64,000 bases of DNA from Bacteroidaceae bacterium. GTDB lineage: Bacteria; Bacteroidota; Bacteroidia; Bacteroidales; Bacteroidaceae. Shown piece by piece: positions 27,668 to 38,127 of the stretch. The position numbers and the translations under genes are program-made. Where the stretch lies: the NCBI GenBank assembly GCA_017416805.1, contig JAFQBB010000051.1, forward strand, positions 33,088 to 97,087. Reading direction: 5' to 3'. The notes below the pieces were generated by a model. It did not search any database, was not told the origin of the DNA, and saw nothing but the letters and a program-made list of their open reading frames with translations. The number at the start of each line of letters is the position of its first letter. The first letter of the stretch is position 1.

Positions 27668-29989
27668 ATGAGAAAGAAATTCATCTATACCCTTTGGACT
27701 CTTTTCCTGCTTGGCGTAGGCAGTGTATGTTTCCTCTTTTTTGCCATTGCAAAAGGTTGGATAGGCTATATGCCGCCCATAGAAGAATTGGAAAACCCTA
27801 ACTACAAGTTCGCTTCGCAAATTATTTCTGCCGATGGTGAAACTATGGGTACGTGGTCCTATCAGAAGAACAACCGCGTTTACGTCAGCTACCAGCAATT
27901 GCCCCAAAACCTTATAGATGCATTGATTGCTACCGAAGACGTACGCTTTCGCGAACATTCTGGTATAGACTTCCGCGCTTTTATGCGCGCTCTTGTAAAA
28001 CGTGGAATTATGGGCGAAAAGAATGCAGGAGGTGGAAGTACCATTACACAACAGCTTGCCAAACAGCTCTATTCAGACGTGGCAGGAAGCACACTTGAAC
28101 GACTTTTCCAAAAACCTATTGAGTGGGTCATTGCCGTAAACCTGGAGAAATACTATTCGAAAGAAGAAATCCTCTCCATGTATCTCAACTACTTTGACTT
28201 CAATTACAATGCAATCGGAATCAAGACCGCCTCGAACACCTATTTCGGTAAAGACCCTTGGGAGTTGAAGACAGAAGAGAGTGCCATGCTTGTAGGCATG
28301 TGCAAGAATCCTTCACTTTACAATCCCCGCCGATTCAAGAAAAATGCACTTGACAGGCGTAACACAGTACTTCACCAGATGGCAAAAGCCGGTTTCCTGA
28401 CTGTCGGAGAACGCGATTCTTTGCAAGCATTACCCATCACCTTGAAGTTCCGTCGTGCTGACCATAAAGAGGGTATAGCCACATACTTGCGTATGTATCT
28501 GCGCGACCGCCTTATGGCTAAGAAACCCGTGCGCAGCCATTATCCCGAATGGCAAAAACAGAAGTTCTATGAAGACTCGCTTTCGTGGGAAACAGACCCT
28601 CTGTTCGGATGGTGCAACAAGAACTTCAAGAAAGACGGAAAACCTTACAACGTCTATACCGACGGACTGAAAGTATATACAACCATCAACAGCCGTATGC
28701 AGCGCTATGCCGAAGAAGCTGTCGATGAACACGTGAAGAAATACCTCCAACCTGCCTTCTTCAAAGAAAAGAAAGGACGCCGTACGGCACCCTTTACCAA
28801 CAAACTTACACCCGAAGAGGTTGAAACAATCCTTGTGCGTACCATGAGACAGAGCGAACGTTACCGACTCATGCGTAAAGCCGGACATACGCAAGAAGAA
28901 ATACGCAAAGCCTTTGACGAACCGCATGAAATGAGCGTTTTCACTTACGACCGAGGTGAAGTGGATACCATCATGTCATCAATGGACTCTATCCGTTACT
29001 ACAAGCACTTCCTGCGTTGCGGATTCATGTCGATGGAACCCTCTACCGGACATGTGAAAGCATACGTCGGAGGACCTGACTTCACACATTTCCAATACGA
29101 CATGGCTATGGTAGGACGTCGTCAGGTAGGTTCTACCATCAAACCATACCTCTATACACTTGCTATGGAGAACGGCTTCACACCTTGCGATGAGACAAGA
29201 AACGTGGAACAAACCATCATAACCGAAGACGGAAAACCATGGAGTCCGCGAAACACTAACCGAAACAGATATGGTGAAATGGTAACCTTGAAATGGGGAT
29301 TGGCACAATCCAACAACTGGATATCGGCCTACCTTATGAGCAAACTCAACCCTTATGCTTTCAAGACATTGCTCCACAACTTCGGTATCCGTAACCTTGA
29401 CATACAGCCTACACCCGCACTTTGCCTCGGACCTTGTGAAATCTCTGTTGGCGAAATGGTAAGTGCATATACCGCTTTTGCAAACAAAGGAATACGTGCC
29501 AAAGCCATGTTTGTGACACATATTGAAGATAACGATGGAAACCTTTTGGCTACATTTACTCCCGAAATGGAAGAGGTGATAAGCGAAGAAAGCTCTTACA
29601 AGATGCTCGACATGCTTCGTGCCGTCATCAATGAAGGTACTGGCGGACGCATACGCGCACGTTATAACATTACGGCTGACATGGGAGGTAAAACCGGAAC
29701 AACAAACAACAATAGCGATGGTTGGTTCATGGGCTTTACACCTTCGCTCGTAAGCGGATGTTGGGTTGGAGGCGAAGACCGCGACATACACTTCGATGGC
29801 ATGTATTACGGTCAAGGTGCATCTATGGCACTGCCCATTTGGGGACTTTATATGAACAAGGTATATGCTGACAAGTCTCTTGGATATACGCAAGAAGAGA
29901 CTTTCCGCATACCCGAAGACTATGACCCGTGCAAAGGCATCACCGAAGTTGAAGAACATTTGCAGGAGCTGGAAGAACTCTTCCAGTGA
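27668..29989 (+). CDS. Penicillin-binding protein 1A (class A, transglycosylase-transpeptidase)
   Basis: 773 residues. One N-terminal membrane helix, then a GT51 glycosyltransferase domain with the catalytic glutamate motif EDVRFREHSGIDFRA (near residue 92) and GGSTITQQLAKQLY, and a penicillin-binding transpeptidase domain with SxxK as STIK (near residue 488, context RQVGSTIKPYLYTLAM), SxN as SNN, and KTG as GGKTGTTNNNSDGWFMGF. It polymerises and cross-links peptidoglycan in the periplasm. A long antisense ORF over its second half is a shadow. Confidence 0.97.
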   Translation: MRKKFIYTLWTLFLLGVGSVCFLFFAIAKGWIGYMPPIEELENPNYKFASQIISADGETMGTWSYQKNNRVYVSYQQLPQNLIDALIATEDVRFREHSGIDFRAFMRALVKRGIMGEKNAGGGSTITQQLAKQLYSDVAGSTLERLFQKPIEWVIAVNLEKYYSKEEILSMYLNYFDFNYNAIGIKTASNTYFGKDPWELKTEESAMLVGMCKNPSLYNPRRFKKNALDRRNTVLHQMAKAGFLTVGERDSLQALPITLKFRRADHKEGIATYLRMYLRDRLMAKKPVRSHYPEWQKQKFYEDSLSWETDPLFGWCNKNFKKDGKPYNVYTDGLKVYTTINSRMQRYAEEAVDEHVKKYLQPAFFKEKKGRRTAPFTNKLTPEEVETILVRTMRQSERYRLMRKAGHTQEEIRKAFDEPHEMSVFTYDRGEVDTIMSSMDSIRYYKHFLRCGFMSMEPSTGHVKAYVGGPDFTHFQYDMAMVGRRQVGSTIKPYLYTLAMENGFTPCDETRNVEQTIITEDGKPWSPRNTNRNRYGEMVTLKWGLAQSNNWISAYLMSKLNPYAFKTLLHNFGIRNLDIQPTPALCLGPCEISVGEMVSAYTAFANKGIRAKAMFVTHIEDNDGNLLATFTPEMEEVISEESSYKMLDMLRAVINEGTGGRIRARYNITADMGGKTGTTNNNSDGWFMGFTPSLVSGCWVGGEDRDIHFDGMYYGQGASMALPIWGLYMNKVYADKSLGYTQEETFRIPEDYDPCKGITEVEEHLQELEELFQ

Positions 29990-29997
29990 TTCCTTTT

Positions 29998-30411
29998 TTA
30001 GCTCATCACCGTAGCTACAATGCGGCGTGAACCTCCATCATCGCGAAACTCGCACAGATAGATTCCTTGCCACGTACCAAGGTTCAGACGGCCGCGACTG
30101 ACAGGTATGGTAATGCTTACTCCCGTAAGGCTGCTTTTTGCATGAGCAGGCATATCATCATCACCCTCGAAAGTGTGGCAGTAATAAGGTTCGCGTTCAC
30201 GTACAAGATGGTTGTAGATTGATTCCATATCGCGACGTACGTCAGGGTCAGCATTCTCGTTGATGGACAGTGCGCAACTTGTGTGTTTTACGAACAAGTT
30301 CAGCAATCCTTTTTCAGGAAGCGGATGTGGCAAATGTCGGACTATTTCTTCCGTTATCAGATGAAACCCGCGTGTACGAGGTCTTAACGTAAATTCTACT
30401 TGTTCAGTCAT
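29998..30411 (-). CDS. YjbQ-family protein (secondary thiamine-phosphate synthase-like)
   Basis: 137 residues. The YjbQ/UPF0047 pattern is clear: NLFVKHTSCALSINENADPDVRRDMESIYNHLV, then the signature HTFEGDDDMPAHAKSSLTGVSITIPVSRGRLNLGTWQGIYLCEFRDDGG. Members in other bacteria show thiamine-phosphate synthase activity, but the physiological role is unsettled. The gene is the first of three overlapping or nearly overlapping minus-strand genes in reverse order; the next upstream gene ends 3 bases from its start. Confidence 0.92.
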   Translation of the reverse strand: MTEQVEFTLRPRTRGFHLITEEIVRHLPHPLPEKGLLNLFVKHTSCALSINENADPDVRRDMESIYNHLVREREPYYCHTFEGDDDMPAHAKSSLTGVSITIPVSRGRLNLGTWQGIYLCEFRDDGGSRRIVATVMS

Positions 30412-30414
30412 CTC

Positions 30415-31056
30415 TTATCTCAAGTAATAATTGTATTCTTTCTCATGTCCGATGGTTGTCGGTTCTCCGTGTCCGGGATAGACAACAGTATTGTCGGGTA
30501 ACACAAGCAGTTTGTTGCATATACCGTCAATCAATGTACCGTAATCGCCTCCAGGCAAGTCGGTTCTTCCTATACTGCCTTGGAACAATACATCGCCCAC
30601 GAACATGCAACCATCTTTCTCCGAATAAAACACAAGGCTTCCTTTTGAATGACCCGGCACATGGATGGACTTCAAGCAGCTTCTTCCTATGGCCACTTCA
30701 TCACCTTCCTCCAAATAAGCGCCTATAGGAACAGGTTGGTCGGGAAAAGCAAGACCAAACATGCGTGTACGCTTTGGTGCATCCATCAGCCAGTCTTCGT
30801 CATCGCGATGTGCGCAAGTCTTCAAACCGTATTGCCTGTACACATAGCCGTTTCCAAAAATATGGTCAAAATGGAGATGGGTGTTCAACAAGTGTTTTAC
30901 CGTCAGCCCTTTCTCTTCAATGAATGTTTTCAAAGTCTCGCATTCTTTCGGATAGTAGCAACCGGCATCTATGATGGCAGCTTCACCCGTCTCTTCGTCC
31001 CACACCACATAGGTGTTTACGGGAAGCATGTTGAACTCAAAGCGTTTTACTCTCAT
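30415..31056 (-). CDS. MBL-fold hydrolase (glyoxalase II-like)
   Basis: 213 residues. The metal-binding motif THLHFDHIFGNG (residues of about 60-71) and the second site HVPGHSKGSLVFYSEKDG, followed by VVYPGHGEPTTIG, match the glyoxalase II/rhodanese-type branch of the family (hydroxyacylglutathione hydrolase-like). True glutathione hydrolysis is unlikely in an organism without glutathione, so a persulfide or other thioester role is as likely. Its ATG overlaps the stop of rsmG by the ATGA arrangement. Confidence 0.87.
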   Translation of the reverse strand: MRVKRFEFNMLPVNTYVVWDEETGEAAIIDAGCYYPKECETLKTFIEEKGLTVKHLLNTHLHFDHIFGNGYVYRQYGLKTCAHRDDEDWLMDAPKRTRMFGLAFPDQPVPIGAYLEEGDEVAIGRSCLKSIHVPGHSKGSLVFYSEKDGCMFVGDVLFQGSIGRTDLPGGDYGTLIDGICNKLLVLPDNTVVYPGHGEPTTIGHEKEYNYYLR

Positions 31057-31673
31057 AATCCTACATATACCACTTTCTTTGTCTCAAAAAAATCTTCTGT
31101 GAAGTAATCCTTCAAGTCAGTCATTACCACACGGTTCTTGAACGGCATAGCCTCATGTTCCAACTCGCCGCCTTTCAGACATATCAGTCCGTTAGGCAAA
31201 GCATTATGTTGCTCCTTGCGTATGTTTTTCCTTATCAGTTTCACCAAATCGGCAAGAGGCATTACCGCGCGGCTTACCACAAAGTCAAACAAACCTTTCT
31301 CCTCTTCAGCCCTGCAATGTCGGGTAGTGACATTCTTCACTTCCGCACCTGCTATCACTTCGTTGCATACACGTATTTTCTTGCCTATACTGTCCACAAG
31401 GTGAAACTTCACTTCAGGAAAAAGTATGGCAAGCGGAATGCCTGGAAAACCACCACCACAACCAAGGTCCATCACCGTAGTGCCGGGCTTGAAGTCTATG
31501 ACCTTGGCTATACCTAATGAGTGTAACACATGGTGCTCGTACAGGTTGCCTATGTCCTTACGCGAAATCACATTGATTTTACTGTTCCAATCTTCGTACA
31601 AGGCTTTCAGAGCCGCAAACTGTCCGCGTTGTTCTTCAGTGAGTTTGGGAAAGTATTTGTCTATTATTTCCAT
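31053..31673 (-). CDS. rsmG: 16S rRNA (guanine(527)-N7)-methyltransferase
   Basis: 206 residues from the ATG at 31673 (MEIIDKYFPKLTEEQRGQFAALKALYEDWNSKINVIS); an upstream extension to 31727 is not conserved. The SAM-binding motif VMDLGCGGGFPGIPLAILFP is intact, as is the RsmG signature SRKDIGNLYEHHVLHSLGIAK. It methylates G527 of 16S rRNA. Its stop overlaps the start of the glyoxalase II-like gene. Confidence 0.95.
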   Translation of the reverse strand: MEIIDKYFPKLTEEQRGQFAALKALYEDWNSKINVISRKDIGNLYEHHVLHSLGIAKVIDFKPGTTVMDLGCGGGFPGIPLAILFPEVKFHLVDSIGKKIRVCNEVIAGAEVKNVTTRHCRAEEEKGLFDFVVSRAVMPLADLVKLIRKNIRKEQHNALPNGLICLKGGELEHEAMPFKNRVVMTDLKDYFTEDFFETKKVVYVGL

Positions 31674-31835
31674 CGTCTTGTTTTTTTTCAAGGTGCTGCA
31701 AAAATAAGAAATGTCGGACATATACACAAGCTATGCGTGGCTTTTTTCTTTTTAATTAGACTTTTGCAAGTAACTCCAAAAATTGGAATTGCGGAATTTA
31801 AAATTTTAATTTGGAGGCTTTGTCAAAAAGAAATA

Positions 31836-31926
31836 GGCACGGATTACACGGACTGACCTGGATTTTTTATTTCAACTTTGTTACCCAAAGTATAACTTGT
31901 CCGTGTAATCCGCGTAATCCGTGCCT
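31836..31926. repeat. Intergenic inverted repeat of the GGATTACACGGAC family
   Basis: GGATTACACGGAC (31841-31853) pairs perfectly with GTCCGTGTAATCC (31899-31911), and an outer arm GGCACGG (31836-) pairs with CCGTGCC (31919-31925) around an inserted GCGTAATCC. It lies between rsmG and aspD and matches the families at 3.6 and 62.1 kb. Confidence 0.75.
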
Positions 31927-31970
31927 GAAGAAATCTTGATACACTTTCTTTAAAGAAAGCTCCTCGTCAA

Positions 31971-33623
31971 TCAGCAACAACTGCCTTCTTTCCAAGCTTC
32001 GGCATATTCCGTAAGAATTTGGCGGATGCTTTTGCCTATGCGTACATAGTCAGCCTCATTGAGGTTTGCCAGACTTACGCGCACACTCCATTCTGGTCCG
32101 TCAAAACCACCTCCGTTCAATACTACGAGTCCAGTCTCTGTAGCCAAACGGAACACTACATCAAGTGGGTTGTAGTTCTTCTTCAGGTAGTCAACAAACT
32201 CTTCGCCATAGAACTTGCGTGCCCATACTATCATGTCAATTTCGCTGTAATATCCTGCACGAAGAGGATCGGGTAGGAGTGTGAATCCGGTATTGTCCCA
32301 CAAGGCCTTAAGTCGTTTCTGTATGATGTTGAGCATACAGGTGCGATACTTGTTTTCCTTGTCCATCAGACTGAACAGTGCGAAGAGCGACATCTGCATT
32401 TGTTGGGGCAGGCTTAGTCCTGCTGTATGGTTCAACCCCACTTGACGGCTGTCTGCAACCATTCGGTCAATGAACTTCAACTCTTCGGGTTTCATTGTCA
32501 GGCTTCCATATCGTTTTGCCAATTCGGCTTTGCGCTTGCGTGGCAGGTTATGGAGCAATTGGTCAAAGATGTTGTTTTCGTAGATGGCAATTACAGCAGC
32601 CCGCCATCCTGTAGCACCAAAATATTTGCTGAAGGAATATACTCCAATGGTATTTTGTGGAATGTCAGCCAGTACCGAACGGAAGTTGGGAATATAGGTG
32701 GCATACACATCGTCCGTCACAATCATCAGGTTAGGATTCCATCGGTCCACAATGTCCTTGATTTGTTTCACCGTATCGGCAGACAAGGCATAACTTGGCG
32801 GATTGCTCGGGTTGATAATGAACAGCGCCTTATACTTCTGGTCGCGCAAGCGGTTTATCTCTTTTTCTTCGTATTGCCATAGGTGAAGTCCGTCATCAGT
32901 CATGCGGCTTGCAGGAATATGCAACACGTCAAAGTCGTAACGTTCCAGTTCAGGAATCTCAATGTAGGGAGTGAAAGCCGGAACAAGCAGAGCTATGCTG
33001 TCTCCTTTTCGCAAGAGGTGGTTCTGCATCAACGAATCGAAGATGTAACACATGGCAGCCGTCCCACCTTCGACAGCAAACAGTTGCATGACTCCTTGGC
33101 TGGTAGGAGGCTGGTTGTTGCAGAGTTCATGATTCAAATAGTCCCGTACTGCCACTTCGGTATATTTCAATATACGGTCTGGAACAGGATATTGGTCTCC
33201 AATGACGCTTTCTGTCCATTCATGGACAAGTTCGTCTGGATCTGCAGCTTGTTCCATCAGCATATAGTTGTAGGCACCCTTCAATGTCTCTATTCCGCTT
33301 TTTCCTTCATTCTCTTTGAGGAACTCTTCAAACCGTTGTGCTATGCCAGGCTTTTGTGGCAGGCCTGCAAAACCTTCGGGAAGACTGAATGTGCGTTTGC
33401 ACTCTTCCAAACCGAACTGTCCGAGTGTGAAGAACGCTTCGCGTGGAGCTGTAGCAATCCAGTTTGGGTTTCCACGTCCGGCATTAAGCATGGTATGAGC
33501 CAGTTTCCTTACACTTTCATCGGCCATGCTTATCAGTCGGTTCTTCAATTCGAAGGGACTGATTTTTGACATTTGTTGTTCAAAGTCTTTGTTGACCTCG
33601 CTTTTTTCTTTCAAGTATTTCAT
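31971..33623 (-). CDS. aspD: Bifunctional aspartate transaminase / aspartate 4-decarboxylase
   Basis: 550 residues, longer than a normal aspartate aminotransferase by the N-terminal extension typical of aspartate 4-decarboxylase. The PLP lysine lies in VYSFSKYFGATGWRAAVIAI, the aspartate cofactor contact in LMIVTDDVYATYI and the asparagine in FIINPSNPPSYALS. It removes the beta-carboxyl of L-aspartate to give L-alanine and CO2. The aspartate:alanine antiporter gene lies upstream on the same strand, 152 bases away, so the pair can form a proton-motive cycle. Confidence 0.95.
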   Translation of the reverse strand: MKYLKEKSEVNKDFEQQMSKISPFELKNRLISMADESVRKLAHTMLNAGRGNPNWIATAPREAFFTLGQFGLEECKRTFSLPEGFAGLPQKPGIAQRFEEFLKENEGKSGIETLKGAYNYMLMEQAADPDELVHEWTESVIGDQYPVPDRILKYTEVAVRDYLNHELCNNQPPTSQGVMQLFAVEGGTAAMCYIFDSLMQNHLLRKGDSIALLVPAFTPYIEIPELERYDFDVLHIPASRMTDDGLHLWQYEEKEINRLRDQKYKALFIINPSNPPSYALSADTVKQIKDIVDRWNPNLMIVTDDVYATYIPNFRSVLADIPQNTIGVYSFSKYFGATGWRAAVIAIYENNIFDQLLHNLPRKRKAELAKRYGSLTMKPEELKFIDRMVADSRQVGLNHTAGLSLPQQMQMSLFALFSLMDKENKYRTCMLNIIQKRLKALWDNTGFTLLPDPLRAGYYSEIDMIVWARKFYGEEFVDYLKKNYNPLDVVFRLATETGLVVLNGGGFDGPEWSVRVSLANLNEADYVRIGKSIRQILTEYAEAWKEGSCC

Positions 33624-33775
33624 ATTGTTTTAAGTTTTAGGAAATTTATACATTTTGTTTTTTTACTGTAAACTGTTCAGCGATTCTTTTATTTTAAACG
33701 CAGAGGCGCAGAGACACAGAGTCCTTTGAGTGACTAGCGACTAGTGGATAGCGACACTCTTTTTTTAAGGAAAGA

Positions 33776-35479
33776 CTAACTGCAAAGCAACACTATGACT
33801 ACTCCCCAAATGATGAGCAGCGTATTTCCGATGGCATAAGTGATGGTGTATCCAAGTGCAGGAGTTTCACTGCCTACAGCTTCTTCTATGGCTCCAAGGG
33901 CGGCAGTTGTAGTTCTTGCTCCGGCACAACATCCAAGTGCCAGTGCGGGATGGAACTTGAATACATACTTGGCCAGTAGCAGACCGATAATCAATGGTAT
34001 GGAAGTAGCTATAGCGCCAATAATGAACATCATGGGACCTATCTCGGAGAAGCCTTTGATGAAGCTTGGGCCGGCAGAGATGCCGACAACGGCTATGAAC
34101 ATGTTCAACCCTACGTTGTTAAGTACCCATAACGAAGCTTCGGGTACCTTGCCGTAGTTTGGATGGCGCGAACGTAACCAACCGAATACAAGACCTGCAA
34201 TCAAAGCACCTCCACTTGTGCTGAGGCTGATGGGAATACCACCTATACGTACGGCTAATGCTCCAAACAGACCACCTAAAAGTATGCCGATGCCAACAAA
34301 TACCATGTCCGTTACGTTGGTAGCACGGTCAGGTACACCAAGTTGGTGAGCAGCCAGTTCCACTTCGCGGCTCAAACCTACCAGCTCTACTGTATCGCCA
34401 GCATCGATGGTTGTACCTGCTAGTACCGGAATGTTTACACCCGAGCGTGTAATGCGGCGCACACTTACTCCGTGCATGAATTTTTGATTGCGTATTTCGC
34501 CTAAGGTACTTCCTTCATGATTCTTTTTGGAAATGAGTACGGGCAATACTTCAACGGGGAAGTTCAGCAAGTCATTGTCTATGACCTCTTCACCTATCCA
34601 ACCTTCTTCACCAATGACAAATTCCCTTCTTCCGCTCAACACCACTTCATCGCCGTGTTGGATTATCTGTTCAGGGGCAACGTTGTCAATGATGTTTTTG
34701 CCTTGACGTATGCGTTCAACGAAAAGCCGTTTGCCTTGTTGCAGAAGGTAAGCCTCGAGTTGTGAAACGGTTTTTCCTCCGGTAAACCATGAGTTCTCTA
34801 CTTCATAGGCGCGGAATACTACGGGTCGGTCAGCATTCATGAAACCCGGTTGGTCTGCCTTGTCGCTTCCACCCATTTGGCTTTCCAATTCTTTGCAGGC
34901 TTGTTTCACTTTGGCTAATCCGCCTAACATGCGCGGACCTATACTGCCAAGAATCCAGGCAGAGCCAGCAGTACCGAAAATGTAAGTGACGGCATAAGCT
35001 ACGGGAATAATGTTTATCATGTTCTGTTGGGCCTGTTTGCTGATGTCAAGGTTCTGGATTGTATCTCCAGCCACACCGATAACTGCCGAGATGGTTTGTG
35101 CTCCCGAAAGCAGTCCGGCAGCCTCGCCAGCATTATAACCCATCATCTTTGCCAGTATCCAAGTGACAAGCAAGCAGCTTACACACATCAACACGGCGAA
35201 ATAGACCTGCGGAAGTCCGTCTTTCTTCAATCCGCGGAAGAATTGCGGACCTACCTTATAGCCAATGGCAAAAAGGAACAGCAGGAAAAATACAGATTTC
35301 AATGGTCCGCCCACTTGAATGTCAAGCTGACCTACGAGTACACCGACAAGCAGCACACTGGTTACTGTGCCCAGACTGAAACTGCCGATGCGAATCTTTC
35401 CAATCCAGAAACCTGCAGCCAAGGTAAGGAAGATGGCCAGTTCCGGATGGTCTCTAAGTTGTTCAATAATCCATTCCAT
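33776..35479 (-). CDS. aspT: Aspartate:alanine antiporter (AAEx/AspT family)
   Basis: 567 residues. Two halves of membrane helices flank a cytoplasmic region with two TrkA-C/RCK_C-like domains (residues of about 215-380: [22 protein letters not shown] and [23 protein letters not shown]). The closing helix carries the family pattern [40 protein letters not shown]. It exchanges aspartate for alanine; coupled to AspD, it is electrogenic and builds a proton gradient in Tetragenococcus. Substrate identity here rests on the family and on the AspD neighbour. Confidence 0.93.
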   Translation of the reverse strand: MEWIIEQLRDHPELAIFLTLAAGFWIGKIRIGSFSLGTVTSVLLVGVLVGQLDIQVGGPLKSVFFLLFLFAIGYKVGPQFFRGLKKDGLPQVYFAVLMCVSCLLVTWILAKMMGYNAGEAAGLLSGAQTISAVIGVAGDTIQNLDISKQAQQNMINIIPVAYAVTYIFGTAGSAWILGSIGPRMLGGLAKVKQACKELESQMGGSDKADQPGFMNADRPVVFRAYEVENSWFTGGKTVSQLEAYLLQQGKRLFVERIRQGKNIIDNVAPEQIIQHGDEVVLSGRREFVIGEEGWIGEEVIDNDLLNFPVEVLPVLISKKNHEGSTLGEIRNQKFMHGVSVRRITRSGVNIPVLAGTTIDAGDTVELVGLSREVELAAHQLGVPDRATNVTDMVFVGIGILLGGLFGALAVRIGGIPISLSTSGGALIAGLVFGWLRSRHPNYGKVPEASLWVLNNVGLNMFIAVVGISAGPSFIKGFSEIGPMMFIIGAIATSIPLIIGLLLAKYVFKFHPALALGCCAGARTTTAALGAIEEAVGSETPALGYTITYAIGNTLLIIWGVVIVLLCS

Positions 35480-35545
35480 AAAGCAATTAATTTGTTTGTT
35501 TTGAAAATTACTTTATGAGAACGTTTGTAGCAAGGAAAAGTTCGC

Positions 35546-37675
35546 TTACCTTTCCACAAGGTCTATGATTAGTGGGATGTCCATCATGGGTATTCCGGCT
35601 TGGAGCAGACTGTCAGCATCGCTCATCATCAATTCGCGGAATTGTTCCTTGTCCGTCAGTTGCAAGCACTGTTTGTAGTAGCTTATGGCCTTGTTGTAGT
35701 GCTTGTCCAGCCAATGCAGGTGACCCATGTTGAGCAAATCGCCGGCATTGTTTCCTTTTCCGCTTTCTTCAATCAGTTTGTAGAACCGTGCGGCCTGTTC
35801 CATCTTGCCTGCCATCAGTGAGTACCATGCTATGGCTCGCCATACGGTAATGGAACTTTCGTCAAGGTAATGCACTTTGAAGAAACGTTTGAAGGCTTCA
35901 TCGTAGTGTCCCAACTTTCCCAGACAGTTTCCAACCTGCAATTGCAGGGAGAGGTCATCGGGTGCAATGGCTTCAGCCTTCAGATAGTACGAAGTGGCCT
36001 CTTCCACTTGCTCCAAAGTGTTGTAGCATTGTGCCAAGTGTATGAGTGTCCACAGATTGTCAGGATGCATGAGGTCTGCCTGTTTGTATTGTCCGATAGC
36101 CTCTTCATACTGTCCCAACTGCTGCATGCAGAATCCTCGCTTTTGTGCCGTTTCGAATGTAGGCAAGGTTTTCATCTCCAGCGCATGAAACATGTCGTTT
36201 GCTTCATCGTAGCGCTTCTCTTTGAAAAGGAAAGCAGCCACATCGTTGATGTGTGTGCTGCTGTCCAGCAGTCCGGCCAAAGTGTCGCAATATTGCAGGT
36301 TGGCCTCTTCGTTGAATATGTCGGTAAATTCATGACGCCGTGAGAACAGTTTGTAGAAGCGGTACAGGTTTTGGATGTACTTCTTGCATACTTGTTCGGG
36401 CGAACCCTGTTTCTTGTTGAGTTCTTCCAGTTGTTCCTTTATCTCTTCTGAGAGTGTGGGTACTTGCCTGCCCATCATCTGCCTGGTGTTTTGTGGAAGC
36501 GAAGCAAGGAATAGGTATAGCGAATAGCAGTCCGAATCGCAGAATTCGCTGCTTTCTATCATGCGTTTGAAGAACGTCATTTGCGAATCTTCCTGTTCTT
36601 GCGACGTGATGGATGAGATGGCAGGATGTTGTGCATCAAACGGGAGGAACCAGTTGCTTATTTCGCGGAAGAAAGGAAAGTTCTTCATGTTGGCAAACGA
36701 AGCCATGTGAATGTCGGCCCCCGTAGTATATAGCTCGTTCATGATGTTCATCTTGTTTTTCACATCCTTGCTCTCTATCCATTTTTCCCATTCCGGGTTC
36801 ATGCTGTCCTCGGCAGCCAGACTGTCAAGTCCCGTCTTGTCTTTCTTCAGGATAGGGTTTTTCATCATTTCGGGTATGAACTCTTCGTTCATGAACTTGC
36901 TTATCTTTTCCGTTTCGCGTGCCCGGAGTATTTGCATCTGCACCTCTTCAAGTGCTTTTCTGAAAACGGAGTCTTCTTCTCGCAGTTCGGCACAGTGGAC
37001 TATCTCATGATTGTTCCTCATGCGGTTGTCATGTACCATACACCCTATGGCAATACCTGCTATGGCACGTTGGTTTACAACGGTAGCCGGATGCGTATAA
37101 AGGTCGAAAAGTGAAAGAAACTTCTGCGGGTCGTAAAGATGGATGAAAGCCATAGTTACGGCACTTACACAAAGCGAAGCCACGTTTTCAGGCAAGCGGT
37201 TTATTAGTGATACGGCTATTTCACGGTCGTTAGGACTCCATACGTCCGATGTCCAAAGGATATTGAACAGCGTCTGCATCTTTTCATTCCCTATCGTTTC
37301 GTCTCCAATCCATTCTGACAATTCATGCATAGTCCTTGCTTGAGGCAATCGGAATACCTCCCTCAAAGTCTTGTAGTAGAGTGTGGTACCCACCTGCATA
37401 TGGATGATGCGCAACAAGCGGTCGTTCAACGTCAGCCCCTTCATCAGCATGTTGTAATAGATTACTCCCCTGTCAGGGTCAGCCATATCCCTTTCTATGA
37501 AATGAAGCATACGGTCGTAAGTCTCAGCTATATTGTCGTATTCCGAACGCAAGTTCCAGTCCGAAGCCTCGTTTACCAGCAGCTTCATTTTCTCCAAGGC
37601 AGCAAGCAATTGTTCATTCCTCAACAATTCAGCCACCTCGGCATGAATCTCTTCCGTCTTGTTTATGTCCATCAT
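35546..37675 (-). CDS. Tetratricopeptide-repeat protein (large, uncharacterised)
   Basis: 709 residues (a second in-frame Met one codon down is equally plausible). No signal peptide; a soluble helical protein with TPR-like repeats in the last third: EEAIGQYKQADLMHPDNLWTLIHLAQCYNTLEQVEEATSYYLKAEAIAPDDLSLQLQVGNCLGKLGHYDEAFKRFFK. The first two thirds are helical without a named domain. A family of such Bacteroidales proteins is known only by sequence. It is 66 bases before aspT on the same strand, so an operon is possible but no functional link is seen. Confidence 0.8.
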   Translation of the reverse strand: MMDINKTEEIHAEVAELLRNEQLLAALEKMKLLVNEASDWNLRSEYDNIAETYDRMLHFIERDMADPDRGVIYYNMLMKGLTLNDRLLRIIHMQVGTTLYYKTLREVFRLPQARTMHELSEWIGDETIGNEKMQTLFNILWTSDVWSPNDREIAVSLINRLPENVASLCVSAVTMAFIHLYDPQKFLSLFDLYTHPATVVNQRAIAGIAIGCMVHDNRMRNNHEIVHCAELREEDSVFRKALEEVQMQILRARETEKISKFMNEEFIPEMMKNPILKKDKTGLDSLAAEDSMNPEWEKWIESKDVKNKMNIMNELYTTGADIHMASFANMKNFPFFREISNWFLPFDAQHPAISSITSQEQEDSQMTFFKRMIESSEFCDSDCYSLYLFLASLPQNTRQMMGRQVPTLSEEIKEQLEELNKKQGSPEQVCKKYIQNLYRFYKLFSRRHEFTDIFNEEANLQYCDTLAGLLDSSTHINDVAAFLFKEKRYDEANDMFHALEMKTLPTFETAQKRGFCMQQLGQYEEAIGQYKQADLMHPDNLWTLIHLAQCYNTLEQVEEATSYYLKAEAIAPDDLSLQLQVGNCLGKLGHYDEAFKRFFKVHYLDESSITVWRAIAWYSLMAGKMEQAARFYKLIEESGKGNNAGDLLNMGHLHWLDKHYNKAISYYKQCLQLTDKEQFRELMMSDADSLLQAGIPMMDIPLIIDLVER

Positions 37676-38127
37676 ATCATTAACAAATTACAATTTACAA
37701 CGTACAATTTAATGCCATGCGGAAACTTGTTCCTTTTTTTTAACGCAGAGGCGCGGAGACGCGGAGTTCTCTTTTGAGTGACTAGCGGATAGCGGAACTC
37801 TTTTTTTTCTAAGAACACGGAGACACGAAGACACAGAGTTTGCTTTCATTCTTTAATTATTCATTTGCTTGTCACCCTGAGCTTGTCGAAGGGTCTCAGA
37901 GTTTTTCCAACAGTTTCTCTGCTATGCTCAGAGATGTTTCGGCTTCGCTCAACATGACAGAGAAGGCATGACGACCCTAAAATCTGGGACAACAAATTGG
38001 ATACCCTAAGTTCAATGTTCAATGTTCAAAGTTCAAGGTTCAAAAGTTCAAATGAAGCAGCACTATTGGTCTTTATTCCCCTTTATCACCTTCTATCACC
38101 CTTTATCTCCATTAAGAAAATCTTCTT
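37676..38127. other. Gene-free gap with several dispersed repeats
   Basis: 452 bases between the TPR gene and cdd. It contains two 'GCAGAGGCGCGGAGACGCGGAG'-type motifs (37744-37768 and 37810-37838), a GTCACCCTGAGCTTGTCGAA element ending in ATGACAGAG (37871-37963) and a run of GTTCAATGTTCAAAGTTCAA repeats (38010-38052). No ORF. Confidence 0.7.
37871..37963. repeat. Dispersed GTCACCCTGAGC..ATGACAGAG element (copy 1)
   Basis: Starts GTCACCCTGAGCTTGTCGAA and ends CAACATGACAGAG; its inner part has GTTTCTCTG...CAGAGATG inverted arms. A related copy lies at 62318-62522. Confidence 0.7.

Noticed and set aside
27419-28051. A 210-codon minus-strand frame overlapping the start of PBP1A
   Set aside because: It runs antisense through the conserved N-terminus of PBP1A and across repeat DNA; no known pattern.
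28979-29959. A 326-codon minus-strand frame antisense to PBP1A
   Set aside because: A shadow of a strongly coding plus-strand gene; no family features.
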